From Acetivibrio mesophilus (GTDB lineage: Bacteria > Bacillota > Clostridia > Acetivibrionales > Acetivibrionaceae), in assembly GCF_004102745.1 (NCBI RefSeq), contig NZ_RLII01000017.1, positions 1 to 64,000 on the forward strand: 64,000 bases of DNA. The letters are read 5' to 3'. The position numbers were made by a program, and so were the translations under genes. Below the pieces are notes generated by a model that searched no databases, was not told the DNA's origin, and was given only the letters and a program-made list of their open reading frames with translations. Of this stretch, positions 35,581 to 44,662 are shown piece after piece; within the stretch, counting starts at the first letter, position 1; each line of letters begins with the position of its first letter.

Positions 35581-36351
35581 ATGATGTCATTGTTAGAAGT
35601 AAAAAATCTCAAAAAGATATACACGACGCGATTTGGCGGTAATCATGTACAGGCTTTAACCGATGTGAGCTTTTCAGTAGATGCCGGGGAGTATGTCTCT
35701 ATCATGGGGGAATCCGGCTCAGGGAAAACTACTCTTTTAAACATTCTTGCGGCTCTGGATAAACCAACGAGCGGAGATGTACTGTTGTCGGGCAAGGATA
35801 TGACAAAAATAAAGGATAAGGATATTGCAGCCTTCCGCCGGGATAATATAGGCTTTGTCTTCCAAGACTTTAACCTGCTGGATACCTTTTCGATCAAAGA
35901 CAATATTTTTCTTCCTTTGGTATTGGCCGGGAAGGATTATAAGGAAATGGAACAGCGGATAAAGCCACTGGCCGAGAAACTAGGCATTACAGATATTCTG
36001 AAGAAATATCCTTATGAGGTATCGGGAGGTCAAAAGCAGAGAACGGCAGTTTGTCGTGCCCTTATTACGAATCCCCAAATCATACTGGCAGATGAACCTA
36101 CTGGAGCATTGGATTCAAAATCAACGGATCAGCTGCTTCATTTGTTTGGCAAAATTAATGAGGATGGACACACTATTCTTATGGTGACCCATTCGGTGAA
36201 AGCAGCCAGCCATGCAAAACGTGTTTTGTTTATTAAGGATGGAGTAGTATATCATCAGATTTATAGGGGCAATTCCGGCTATGATGAGATGTATCAGAAG
36301 ATTTCCGACACCTTGACTTTGCTTACTACCGGGGGTGACAAGAATGCGTAA
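35581..36351 (+). CDS. Antimicrobial-peptide ABC transporter ATPase (BceA-like)
   Basis: 256 residues of the MacB/LolD/BceA class. Walker A is GESGSGKTT (about 44-52), signature VSGGQKQR, Walker B IILADEPTGALD, then the switch histidine in MVTHS. The strong aaggagg site at 35569-35575 could serve ATG 35581 or the adjacent ATG 35584. Its last bases overlap the permease gene. With the BceB-like permease it would free lipid II-cycle intermediates from peptide antibiotics and report flux to the kinase. Confidence 0.95.
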   Translation: MMSLLEVKNLKKIYTTRFGGNHVQALTDVSFSVDAGEYVSIMGESGSGKTTLLNILAALDKPTSGDVLLSGKDMTKIKDKDIAAFRRDNIGFVFQDFNLLDTFSIKDNIFLPLVLAGKDYKEMEQRIKPLAEKLGITDILKKYPYEVSGGQKQRTAVCRALITNPQIILADEPTGALDSKSTDQLLHLFGKINEDGHTILMVTHSVKAASHAKRVLFIKDGVVYHQIYRGNSGYDEMYQKISDTLTLLTTGGDKNA

Positions 36352-38356
36352 AGGCTTGTTTCCTTCTCTTGCATTGCAGAATATCCGTAAAAACGGTAAG
36401 TTTTATCTACCCTATATTTTAACTATTATCGGCACAGTGACAGGATTTTATATTATAAGTGCCATTGCGTCAGACGAAGGGGTAGCTAAACTGCGAGGTG
36501 CGGCGTATGTGGAACTCATGATGTCTTTGGGTATAAATATTATCGGTATATTTGCTGTGATTTTTCTGCTATATACCAATAGCTTTCTCATGAAGCGGCG
36601 TCATAAGGAGCTGGCATTATATAACATGCTCGGGATGGAAAAACGGCATATTGCATGGATCCTTTGCTACGAATCCCTATATGTAGCACTTATTGGGATT
36701 GTTGGCGGATTACTTTGCGGCATACTGCTTCATAAGTTGGTAAGTCTTGCGTTATTTAAACTGCTTCGGTTCGATATACCCTTTGGTTTTACGATTTCTA
36801 CTGCGGCTATAAAAGCATCGACAATATTATTTGCTTCAATTATTGGTATTACTCTGCTTTTTAATCTGGTGCGGATTCGAAAAGCCAAGCCGATTGAATT
36901 GCTTAGAAGCTCCAGCGCGGGAGAAAAGGAGCCAAAAACTAAATGGCTTCTGGCTTTGATTGGTGTCCTTTCCCTTGGGGCCGGGTACTATATAGCCTTA
37001 ACTACAAAGACGGCAATTCAGGCACTTACAATCTATTTTTTAGCTGTATTTCTTGTGATAGTAGGTACCTATTGTTTGTTTACGGCTGTAAGTATCGTTG
37101 TATTAAAGCAGCTTCGAAGGAATAAAAAGCTATATTATAAAACTAAAAATTTCATTGGAATTTCCGGAATGCTATACCGTATGAAGCAGAATGCTGTCGG
37201 TCTTGCAAATATTTGTATATTGTCTACGATGGTATTGGTTATGGTATCGGGCACTCTTTCACTTTATTTAGGTACGGAGGACATGCTTGACAGTTTTTAT
37301 CCGGGACAAATTATATCGGAGATTACCATAAATACAGAAGCAGAAAACGTTTTTCAAAAAGATATTATGGTAGAAAATATAAATGATATCATAAGCAAAA
37401 ACAACGGCAGCATAACCAGACTGGAAGAGTATACCTTTTTGTCCTTTGTGGTAGGCAGAGGCGAAAATTATTACCACACAAACGTTGAAAAAAGTTTAAA
37501 TGCCGATTATGTACAGCTATGCTTTATAACCGAAGAGGACTATATGAAGTTAACAGGAAAGAAAGTGGAATTGAAGGAGAATGAAATCTTATTTTTCAGT
37601 GATACGATGAAAGATAAAGAAAATATTCGCATAGAGTCCGGTGATTATTCTTTTGACTTTACTATAGTAGAACATTTGAATAGTTTTCCTACGACTGGCG
37701 GTCTAACCTCAATAGTCGATACCGGCTACGGAGTGGTGAAGGATGAGGCGGTACTTCAAACATTGTATGAGGGGCAGAAGTCTGCCTATGGCGAAATGGC
37801 CAGTAATTTAAAATGGATAGCAATAATTGATACTGATCAGAAAGAAGAGATTCAAATCAAATGTGCCGAGGAGATTAGTAGTCTATCTTCAGCAAATGGC
37901 ATAGGAGATTATAGCTTCCTTTACGTAACTACAAGGGCACAAAACTCATATGAAGTTTATGCGATGACCGGTGGCTTTTTGTTCCTAGGCTTGTTTTTAG
38001 GGTTTCTTTTCAACATGGCAACGGTTTTGATTATCTACTACAAGCAAATTTCTGAAGGCTATGAGGATAAGGAACGCTTTGAGATTATGCAAAAGGTTGG
38101 GCTTCCCAAGAAGGATATTAAACATTCTATTAGTATGCAGATTCTGATAGTTTTCTTTGCACCGTTGGTAGTATCAGCAATTCATGTGGCCTTTGATTTT
38201 AGATTGATGATACGGCTTCTGAGTTTGTTTTCTCTTACGAACAATGGACTTACGATGCTTTGTACCTTGGGAACTTTATTGGGATTTGCTGTGATATACG
38301 GTATTGTATATTGGCTGACTGCACGAACTTATTATAAGATTGTGAGTGCTGAATGA
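36344..38356 (+). CDS. Antimicrobial-peptide ABC transporter permease (BceB-like)
   Basis: About 670 residues of the FtsX-type BceB family. Ten membrane helices in the pattern 1+3...+4 are visible, with a large extracellular domain of about 210 residues (about 310-525) between helices 7 and 8, the part that recognises peptide antibiotics. The N-terminus begins RKGLFPSLALQNIRKNGKFY. ATG at 36344 is preferred because ggggg lies 8 bases before it; an in-frame GTG at 36335 is less likely. It overlaps the ATPase gene by 8 bases. The ligand cannot be predicted from sequence. A terminator follows. Confidence 0.93.
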   Translation: MRKGLFPSLALQNIRKNGKFYLPYILTIIGTVTGFYIISAIASDEGVAKLRGAAYVELMMSLGINIIGIFAVIFLLYTNSFLMKRRHKELALYNMLGMEKRHIAWILCYESLYVALIGIVGGLLCGILLHKLVSLALFKLLRFDIPFGFTISTAAIKASTILFASIIGITLLFNLVRIRKAKPIELLRSSSAGEKEPKTKWLLALIGVLSLGAGYYIALTTKTAIQALTIYFLAVFLVIVGTYCLFTAVSIVVLKQLRRNKKLYYKTKNFIGISGMLYRMKQNAVGLANICILSTMVLVMVSGTLSLYLGTEDMLDSFYPGQIISEITINTEAENVFQKDIMVENINDIISKNNGSITRLEEYTFLSFVVGRGENYYHTNVEKSLNADYVQLCFITEEDYMKLTGKKVELKENEILFFSDTMKDKENIRIESGDYSFDFTIVEHLNSFPTTGGLTSIVDTGYGVVKDEAVLQTLYEGQKSAYGEMASNLKWIAIIDTDQKEEIQIKCAEEISSLSSANGIGDYSFLYVTTRAQNSYEVYAMTGGFLFLGLFLGFLFNMATVLIIYYKQISEGYEDKERFEIMQKVGLPKKDIKHSISMQILIVFFAPLVVSAIHVAFDFRLMIRLLSLFSLTNNGLTMLCTLGTLLGFAVIYGIVYWLTARTYYKIVSAE

Positions 38357-38389
38357 AGCAGTAGATTTAAATATATATTATGAATGACT

Positions 38390-38432
38390 AAATCCACATG
38401 TTTTAAGTGTTTTGCAGGTGGATTTATGTTTT
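38390..38432 (+). terminator. Terminator of the Bce-type operon
   Basis: Arms aaatccac (38390-38397) and gtggattt (38418-38425) with a 20-base loop, followed by atgtttttg. It starts 33 bases after the stop codon. Confidence 0.65.
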
Positions 38433-38476
38433 TGTTTAGTTCACTTTATCAATAAGGATAGCTATACACAATTGCA

Positions 38477-38505
38477 TTGGATAAAATAACGTATTATGGT
38501 ATAAT
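38477..38505 (+). promoter_or_regulatory. Sigma-A-like promoter for the secreted protein/exporter genes
   Basis: TTGGAT (38477-38482), 17-base spacer, TATAAT (38500-38505). A consensus ribosome-binding site (gaaaggag) follows near 38558, but no start codon stands at the right distance, which fits a damaged gene start. Confidence 0.6.
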
Positions 38506-38621
38506 ATATTCATTCGTGGACAGAGTGTTAAATTGTTACAGCTTTTGATTGCTATTGAAAGGAGCGGTTCCAGCGGTTACCAAAAAGATGCTTAAGCGTT
38601 ATGTATTATACATCAATCTGT

Positions 38622-39066
38622 ATGATTAATAAGTTTATTTTCACTAAAAAAGAATAGGAAAAACATTACCTTAATAGGGGCTTGTATTATTGTTGCTAGC
38701 GTTGTTGATGCAGCAACAATAATTGGAGTATCAAGTGTTACATTGACTGATTCTCAAAAATCAAACACAGGCAATCTAGTTGCATTGTGGAGTACATCGG
38801 GAAAGGGAAGACAAAGAGTTAAATATGATAATGGGCTGAAAGTTACAGCAACGGCAATAAGGGTACAAAAGAATTGGTTTGATAAGGAACTTAAATCAAT
38901 GGCTACCACTGCTACTTCTTGGTCAAGTTGGTCATCTTATTTCGACTTGACAGAAATTAATGTTGGGTATTATGCAAAAATAGAAGGGACTACAGTTGCT
39001 ATGAGTAAAGCAGAGTTCGAAGTTGTCAGTAATAAGCAATACATAATAATTCAGCATGAGACTTGA
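38622..39066 (+). pseudogene. Small secreted protein with frame break in its signal peptide
   Basis: The long frame ends at 39066 and is open back to 38626 without a usable start. ATG at 38622 begins MINKFIFTKK in another frame and stops after 11 codons. Removing one A from the A6 run (38646-38651) joins them into MINKFIFTKKNRKNITLIGA, followed by CIIVASVVDA, a good signal peptide. The mature part is about 115 residues, rich in Ser, Thr, Lys and Trp (WSTSGKGRQRV, ATTATSWSSWSSYFDL), and appears all-beta. It could be a secreted peptide or bacteriocin-like product handled by the ABC genes just downstream. The break may be a real mutation, phase variation or a read error. Confidence 0.55.
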
Positions 39067-39105
39067 ACTAAAGGTCTAGTCGCATGCTTCTTTGTGAGGT
39101 GCATC

Positions 39106-41106
39106 ATGATGGTTTTCAAAAAAATATTTACACTTGAAATGAAATTATTTATGAAAAAATACTATTTGATTATTCCCATGTTTTTGTCTTTTTTATACAT
39201 GTTTTATGGGTATTATATTATGAAAGATGCACTTGATAATTTCTCATTTTTAAGAACTAGTGGCTTCGTTATGATGTTTCTGACAATTTTGTCGATATGC
39301 TTTGGTGTTATAAATGCCAGACAGGATAAAGACGCCAAATTTGAGGAAGTGTTAAATACATTGCCGGCTGCCTGGACACGCCTGATGGCAAAGGTTTTTA
39401 CATGGGCAGTCTGCTCTTTTGCTTATTGTTTGATACTTGCAATATTCTGTACTGTTTGGGTGGATAACGGATTAAAGGAATTGGGAAAGTATGGCCTGCA
39501 AGTTGTACCCTATATATTCGTAAATTTTTATATGCCCATGATATCCACTTGGCTTATTGCCTATTCAGTGGAAAAAACGTTTAATCCGAAAATAGGATGG
39601 CCTGTTTTGCTGTTAATATGGTATATTATTTCACCAATAAAAAATAGAACGAGTGGGATATCTTTTATGTTAAATCAATTTGTTGAAGATCCCTATGGCG
39701 ATTCACGTCTTTTACATTACGGACTTGAACTTAATATTGGATTATTATCAAGAAAATTGTGGTTTTTAATGTTTGGTATGTCAATATATGTTCTTGTAAA
39801 TTTAATTAGTTTAGGAACACGAAATTTAAAAAATGCAAAAGCTAAAATTGCGGGAGCAGCAGCGATATTATTATTTATAAGTGCAGTACCATTAGCAGTG
39901 TTTTCATCTAAACCTCACTCCCTAGGGCAAATGTGGGAGATAAGTCATAGCGTTTGGAATGATGAAATACTCGAGCAGGCTAAAGAAAGACTTGAATCGG
40001 AGTATTGTAATGGTGAAATAAAGTTGCTTCATTTGGAGTTAGGAGATAGCAAAGGAGATTTACTGGAGTATTATGCCAAAATTAATATTGATAATGTTAG
40101 AAAGGAACCCGTAATATTTACTTTATACAGAAGTCTTGCTGTTAAAAATGTGAAGGTTAACGGATCTGAGTATAATGAGTTTATCCGGGATGGGGATTGG
40201 ATTGTTATACAAGAACCTCTAAAGGGAGAATTAGAAATTGAAATTAATGTTTCTGGAAAACTCCCCTATTTGCTTGGAGAAATAACGGATCACACATTAT
40301 TATTGATGCCAGATTTTCCTTGGTATCCTGTATTAGGGAAACATAAAGTAATGCTTCCTGTGCTTACTCATGGTTATTTGCCTAATAATTTATCAAACGG
40401 AGAACCTTATGATATTGTACTCAAAAGCCACAGGGGAGATGTAATAACTAATTTATCCTACGATATGGATACGGAATTTAGCGGTCAAGTAACCGGACCT
40501 TTAGTTATACAGGGAGATTATAAAAGCGGAAATATTGGAGGAATACATTTTGTTGCTCCACCTTCAATATATCATTTCTACAAAGAGTATATAGGCATAA
40601 TACCTGACTTGTTTATGGAGTATAGAAAGGAATTTGAAAATTCATTAGGGATTGAGACTGATTATAATTTTTGTGATAAATATAATAAAGTATTTTTAGT
40701 TAATTTGAATGAATCAATTCGTATTAATCACGATGAAGTATATTTAGATTACAGTTCATGGGTACATTTGGCTTCTGAAGATAGTATAAGAAGAAGTTGT
40801 GAGTTTTTAAGACCAATGCTTGCGTTTGAGTGTTTTTGGAGGACAGGCGAGTTTGTAGAAAGCAGTGTTGCGCCATGTTTATTTCAAACACTAATTGAAA
40901 TAGCTGAAACTGGTGAAAAAAAAGATTTAGAAGAATACTATTCACAGTGGTGGGACGAGGACAGGGAAAAACAGATAGTATGGGAAAATGACCTTAGTGA
41001 TGTATACGAAATTGAAAGACTCATAAAAGCAGAGTCCAAGGAAGAAATAAGCAAAATAGCATATGAAATACTAAGAAAATGGGTAACAGTAAATAAGTCA
41101 AAGTAA
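39106..41106 (+). CDS. ABC-2 type permease with large C-terminal outer domain
   Basis: About 666 residues. Six hydrophobic segments lie in the first 270 residues (for instance YYLIIPMFLSFLYMFYGYYI and GWPVLLLIWYII), typical of ABC-2 export permeases. The remaining 400 residues are soluble and begin after IAGAAAILLFISAVPLAVF. Length and layout recall permeases fused to an M1-peptidase-like domain, but the HEXXH zinc motif is absent. ATG at 39106 or 39109 is likely, since gtgagg at 39094-39099 acts as ribosome-binding site. It lies 40 bases before the ATPase gene and is probably co-expressed with it and the small secreted protein. Confidence 0.75.
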   Translation: MMVFKKIFTLEMKLFMKKYYLIIPMFLSFLYMFYGYYIMKDALDNFSFLRTSGFVMMFLTILSICFGVINARQDKDAKFEEVLNTLPAAWTRLMAKVFTWAVCSFAYCLILAIFCTVWVDNGLKELGKYGLQVVPYIFVNFYMPMISTWLIAYSVEKTFNPKIGWPVLLLIWYIISPIKNRTSGISFMLNQFVEDPYGDSRLLHYGLELNIGLLSRKLWFLMFGMSIYVLVNLISLGTRNLKNAKAKIAGAAAILLFISAVPLAVFSSKPHSLGQMWEISHSVWNDEILEQAKERLESEYCNGEIKLLHLELGDSKGDLLEYYAKINIDNVRKEPVIFTLYRSLAVKNVKVNGSEYNEFIRDGDWIVIQEPLKGELEIEINVSGKLPYLLGEITDHTLLLMPDFPWYPVLGKHKVMLPVLTHGYLPNNLSNGEPYDIVLKSHRGDVITNLSYDMDTEFSGQVTGPLVIQGDYKSGNIGGIHFVAPPSIYHFYKEYIGIIPDLFMEYRKEFENSLGIETDYNFCDKYNKVFLVNLNESIRINHDEVYLDYSSWVHLASEDSIRRSCEFLRPMLAFECFWRTGEFVESSVAPCLFQTLIEIAETGEKKDLEEYYSQWWDEDREKQIVWENDLSDVYEIERLIKAESKEEISKIAYEILRKWVTVNKSK

Positions 41107-41146
41107 ACTGTAAGCTTTATTTTGAGATAGAAAGGAACTTTAAGGC

Positions 41147-42010
41147 ATGAGATTAAAAATAGAGGGGTTGTCAAAAAGTTACAAGAAGAAAAGAGCTCTT
41201 GATTCTGTCAATTTATTTATTTCAAACGGAATCTACGGTTTATTGGGGCCTAACGGTGCGGGGAAGACAACGCTGATGAGGATTCTTGCAGGACTTGTAG
41301 CACCGGATGAAGGAAAGATTGAATTTGACGGCGAAGATATCTTGAAGAATATGGACAAATTTCGTTACAAGATAGGCTATTTGCCCCAGGAATTCGGATG
41401 CTACAAGAGCATAACGGTGGAAGAATGCCTTGATACAATAGGCGTTTTGAAAGGTATAAGTACATCAGAGCGTAAAAAGCAAATAGAACAGGTTCTTGTT
41501 GAGGTTAATTTGAGTAATGAGGCAAGAAAAAAAGTCGGAGCTTTGTCAGGAGGAATGAAAAGAAGGCTGGGAATTGCGCAAGCTATGTTGGGCAATCCTG
41601 CATTTATTATGGTTGACGAACCTACGGCAGGTCTAGACCCTGAGGAGCGTATCAGGTTCAGAGGATTTATAAGAAGAGTCGCTGCAAACAGGGTTGTATT
41701 ACTGTCTACTCATATTATTGAAGACATTAAAAACAATTGCGACGGACTCGCATTAATAAATAACGGTAAAGTTAAGCAGTTTGACAATTTTGAAGAATTG
41801 GAAAACATGGCAAAAGGAAAAGTGTGGAAAGTAATTGTAAGCAGCGATGATTTTTATAAAATAGATGGTAAATACAAGATACTTTCAACAAATACCAACG
41901 CCGATAATGATTTGGAAGTTCGGGTTTATTCGGAAGAAAAGCCGTCGGAAGATGCAGAAACGGTTCAACCAACGGTGGAGGAAGGTTATTTGACATGGAT
42001 AAACGCGTAA
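41147..42010 (+). CDS. ABC-2 type exporter, ATP-binding subunit
   Basis: 287 residues. Walker A is GPNGAGKTT, the Q-loop is in YLPQEFGCYKSI, signature LSGGMKRR, Walker B FIMVDEPTAGLDPEE, switch histidine in LLSTHIIEDI. The C-terminal 70 residues form the accessory domain usual for drug- or bacteriocin-type exporters. The end overlaps the next permease gene by 16 bases. With the permeases at 39106 and 41995 it should form one exporter. Confidence 0.94.
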   Translation: MRLKIEGLSKSYKKKRALDSVNLFISNGIYGLLGPNGAGKTTLMRILAGLVAPDEGKIEFDGEDILKNMDKFRYKIGYLPQEFGCYKSITVEECLDTIGVLKGISTSERKKQIEQVLVEVNLSNEARKKVGALSGGMKRRLGIAQAMLGNPAFIMVDEPTAGLDPEERIRFRGFIRRVAANRVVLLSTHIIEDIKNNCDGLALINNGKVKQFDNFEELENMAKGKVWKVIVSSDDFYKIDGKYKILSTNTNADNDLEVRVYSEEKPSEDAETVQPTVEEGYLTWINA

Positions 42011-42669
42011 ATAAGATGGTGCCTTTGAGTTTTGATTTAAAAACGGTAAGCTATGCTGGGTATTTTATATTGCTTGCCTTTGCCGCGGCTGTGATATTCC
42101 ACCTTGTACTTATGGGAGGAGCCGTAACAAAATATATTTCGCTTCAGACGTCAGTGTTTGTAATATCGGTTGTTGGCGTATTGGTTTGGATACTGACCCC
42201 TTATTTGGAGATTGTACAGCCGGAAAGCAAAGAGCTGATATTATCACTTCCCATTGACGGGTTTAGATACGGTTTTCTTAGGATATTGAGACTGTTTGCA
42301 GTATATACTGGTTCTGTCTTGTTATTGCTGTATTTCATATATTCTATAAGTGATGGTCAAAGGCTTGCATACGGCATCATTGATATGTTTTTAATTTCAG
42401 GGGCCCTCTTTTTTGTGTCAGGTTTGGGAATGGTAGCTTTTTTACTGAGCAGACACCTTATAATAGGTTTCGGTATTCCAGTTTTGTGGGTGGCTATAAG
42501 CTTTTTTTATAGAGGAGGAGCTAGTTGGTTTTGGCACACATGTCAATGGATTAATCCAAAACCTTTTGAGTCTTCGTTGAAATATGCTGTAGCTCATTGG
42601 GTAACAGGGATAGTGTTATATGTTATGTCAGCTTTCATTATAGAGCAACGTAAGTATCTTATGAGGTAA
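41995..42669 (+). CDS. ABC-2 type exporter, small membrane subunit
   Basis: 224 residues with about six membrane helices (for example YFILLAFAAAVIFHLVLMGG, SVFVISVVGVLVWIL, LISGALFFVSGLGMVAFLL). The LEIVQPESKELILSLPIDG motif between helices 2 and 3 is typical of ABC-2 permeases. It overlaps the ATPase gene by 16 bases, so the two are translationally coupled. No soluble domain. Substrate unknown. Confidence 0.85.
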   Translation: MDKRVNKMVPLSFDLKTVSYAGYFILLAFAAAVIFHLVLMGGAVTKYISLQTSVFVISVVGVLVWILTPYLEIVQPESKELILSLPIDGFRYGFLRILRLFAVYTGSVLLLLYFIYSISDGQRLAYGIIDMFLISGALFFVSGLGMVAFLLSRHLIIGFGIPVLWVAISFFYRGGASWFWHTCQWINPKPFESSLKYAVAHWVTGIVLYVMSAFIIEQRKYLMR

Positions 42670-42775
42670 ATGTTCTAAAGATATCCTTGTCCTTGCGGAA
42701 GGCGGGTACTTGTATAGTGAATTGCCTTGTGGCATTGTAATATTATGGTTAATTCGGATGAGGAGGCTAAATAAG

Positions 42776-44002
42776 TTGGAATCCGTATTAGAATACGTAT
42801 TAATAGTAATTTTGCTGGTAATTTTATGTCTTTTATATTTGGTACCAGCCTTAATAACTATTTTTAATACAGTGAATTTGATAAAGAAGAAAAAAATACT
42901 GGAGTTTGCTATAGATGTTTTAACATTTATTCTTGGCATACCATTAACTATCTTCCTTTTTGGCGCTTGGGAAGCTAAAGAATATACGGAACCGATCATT
43001 CTTGGTAGAGATGAATTTACACTGCATACACCGATTTCATATAAGCATATGCCTACTGTTTTAGCAATTGCAGCTGTTGCAATAATCGGATATTGGATAT
43101 TGAGAATAAAAAAAGAAAAGTTGCCTCCTTTTATAACCCTTTTATGTATTTCGTCCATGTATTTGGGGATGGCTTTAGGAATAATTTTTATTATCCAAAT
43201 CTCTAAAAATATTTTTACGGCAAGTGCATTACTGCCATACGAGGCGTTGTATTTAACGTTGTTCCCCTTAAATTATATTTTATGTTCTATTAGACTAATA
43301 AGGCAAATAATAGCGTTGAAAATAAAGAATCCAGAGGAAAAAGAAGATGAGTTTTGTGAATATAAATTTGACGCCAATCAGCAGAGTTTGGAGATGAATA
43401 GCAGCAACAAAAATGAAAGTGTTTACGAGAACAGGTTGTTGAATTTTTGCTACAGGTTTTTATCAAAAAGCATAGGGTGGTATACGGCTGCTTTTGTGTT
43501 GATGATTCCTGTACTTGGAATATTGCTTGTCATTCTTGTAATGTTCGGACAGTCACCGGATTCGGTTATAAAAGCTTTTACTGAAACCAGTGATTGGACT
43601 TTGTCACAAGAGATATCTCCGCCGCCAATTGAAGATTACTCAGGGCATTATTTGTGCACAGTTGCACTAAAGGGACATAAAAAGCTAGTGAAACCCACAA
43701 GAATGGGTATAAGGCATGGAGTAAAAATAGTGGTAAACAGGCAGCTTTGTGTTGCAAATGCTTTTGAACAGTTGATACAGGAGAGGTTCCCTTTGCTGCA
43801 CAAGCGTATAAGGTATGCATACGACAAGTATGGCTATCCATTATCGAAGCACATAACAACCAAAGGGAGGGCAGATATTGTATATATTCTGATGAAACCT
43901 CTTGAATGGTTTTTCCTTATTGTATTATATTCCTTTGATATCAAACCTGAAAACAGAATAGCAATGCAATATACCGGAAGGACTAAAATAGAAGCTCGTT
44001 GA
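42776..44002 (+). CDS. Polytopic membrane protein (DUF6688-like?)
   Basis: About 408 residues. Six or seven membrane helices lie in the first 290 residues, separated by a charged cytoplasmic loop (KNPEEKEDEFCEYKF...). The last 130 residues are soluble and end with a basic segment (HYLCTVALKGHKKLVKPTRM, VVNRQLCVANAFEQLIQERF, YDKYGYPLSKHI) like proteins annotated DUF6688. That family name is from memory and uncertain. TTG at 42776 is preferred because aggagg stands 9 bases before it and it gives a sensible hydrophobic N-terminus; an ATG at 42710 has no such site. Function unknown. Confidence 0.7.
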   Translation: MESVLEYVLIVILLVILCLLYLVPALITIFNTVNLIKKKKILEFAIDVLTFILGIPLTIFLFGAWEAKEYTEPIILGRDEFTLHTPISYKHMPTVLAIAAVAIIGYWILRIKKEKLPPFITLLCISSMYLGMALGIIFIIQISKNIFTASALLPYEALYLTLFPLNYILCSIRLIRQIIALKIKNPEEKEDEFCEYKFDANQQSLEMNSSNKNESVYENRLLNFCYRFLSKSIGWYTAAFVLMIPVLGILLVILVMFGQSPDSVIKAFTETSDWTLSQEISPPPIEDYSGHYLCTVALKGHKKLVKPTRMGIRHGVKIVVNRQLCVANAFEQLIQERFPLLHKRIRYAYDKYGYPLSKHITTKGRADIVYILMKPLEWFFLIVLYSFDIKPENRIAMQYTGRTKIEAR

Positions 44003-44046
44003 AGGCATGCCTCCTCTTTAAAATTATTTATTATATTTGTTTCTTG

Positions 44047-44198
44047 ACTCTCCTATTAGTGGAGGTGTTAGATGGATAGAGGAAAATGGCTATGCTGTTG
44101 CGGGCAACCCTAGGGAAAGTTATATTGACGGTGTTTGGAATGGTAAAAAAGAGGAAGATTGGCTGACTGAAATTCAGATACCAGTTTTTAGGAAATAG
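44047..44198 (+). pseudogene. Orphan tail of a GyrI-like/AraC-effector-binding protein
   Basis: The frame SPISGGVRWIEENGYAVAG then PRESYIDGVW and EDWLTEIQIPVF-R-K-stop is the characteristic C-terminal end of the GyrI-like small-molecule binding fold. No upstream part of the gene remains, and the preceding sequence is the end of the membrane-protein gene. This is a gene remnant. Confidence 0.75.
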
Positions 44199-44244
44199 AA
44201 ATTGCGAATTTGGAAATAACAAAACAAGTATAAATTAAATTTGA

Positions 44245-44280
44245 TAGCGAGATGGCTAATGGGCTGTCTCGCTACTCTTA
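44245..44280 (+). terminator. Probable terminator after the membrane-protein region
   Basis: Arms tagcgaga (44245-44252) and tctcgcta (44267-44274) with a 14-base loop, followed by ctcttattctc. Located after the GyrI-like remnant. Confidence 0.5.
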
Positions 44281-44662
44281 TTCTCAAATATATTATAATA
44301 TCAGTGAAGGATAGTGAATTTTAAGTGTGTTTCAAGAAGAAAAATTTGGCAAACATAAATCCGAGAAGCTATCAAAATTAAAAAGAAAATATCGGCCAAA
44401 TTCAAATCAAGTCTTAATAATTCTAAAATCCTATTATCTGCAAAAAGATCAAATTTAACATTCTCTTAAAATTCCCAACTTAAAAACATAAGTACTTTCG
44501 TAAAAGTAAAACAGGGGCAAACAAGCAACGTTTTAATATGCAATATTTTTGAGAACCTATATTATTTCCGAATTCTTCATTTATACATCCTAGAAGAGTT
44601 GTAGCGAAATCAATACAATTTTAAATATTTGCCATAAATAATTATTTTTAAGGGGGAATTAT
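44281..44662. other. Leader region of the xylan-degradation cluster
   Basis: About 380 AT-rich bases with no gene. A weak promoter candidate is TTGTAG (44599-44604), 17-base spacer, TAAATA (44622-44627). The ribosome-binding site aaggggg lies just before the ATG at 44663. No catabolite-repression site or regulator gene was recognised. Confidence 0.4.

Noticed and set aside
38743-39066. Treating the TTG at 38743 as the true start of the small secreted protein
   Set aside because: No ribosome-binding site there, and the upstream frame encodes the hydrophobic part of a signal peptide; a frame break further upstream explains it better.
38622-39066. Lactococcin-972-type bacteriocin
   Set aside because: The neighbourhood is suggestive, but the characteristic sequence of that family is not present and the exporter genes are of a different type.
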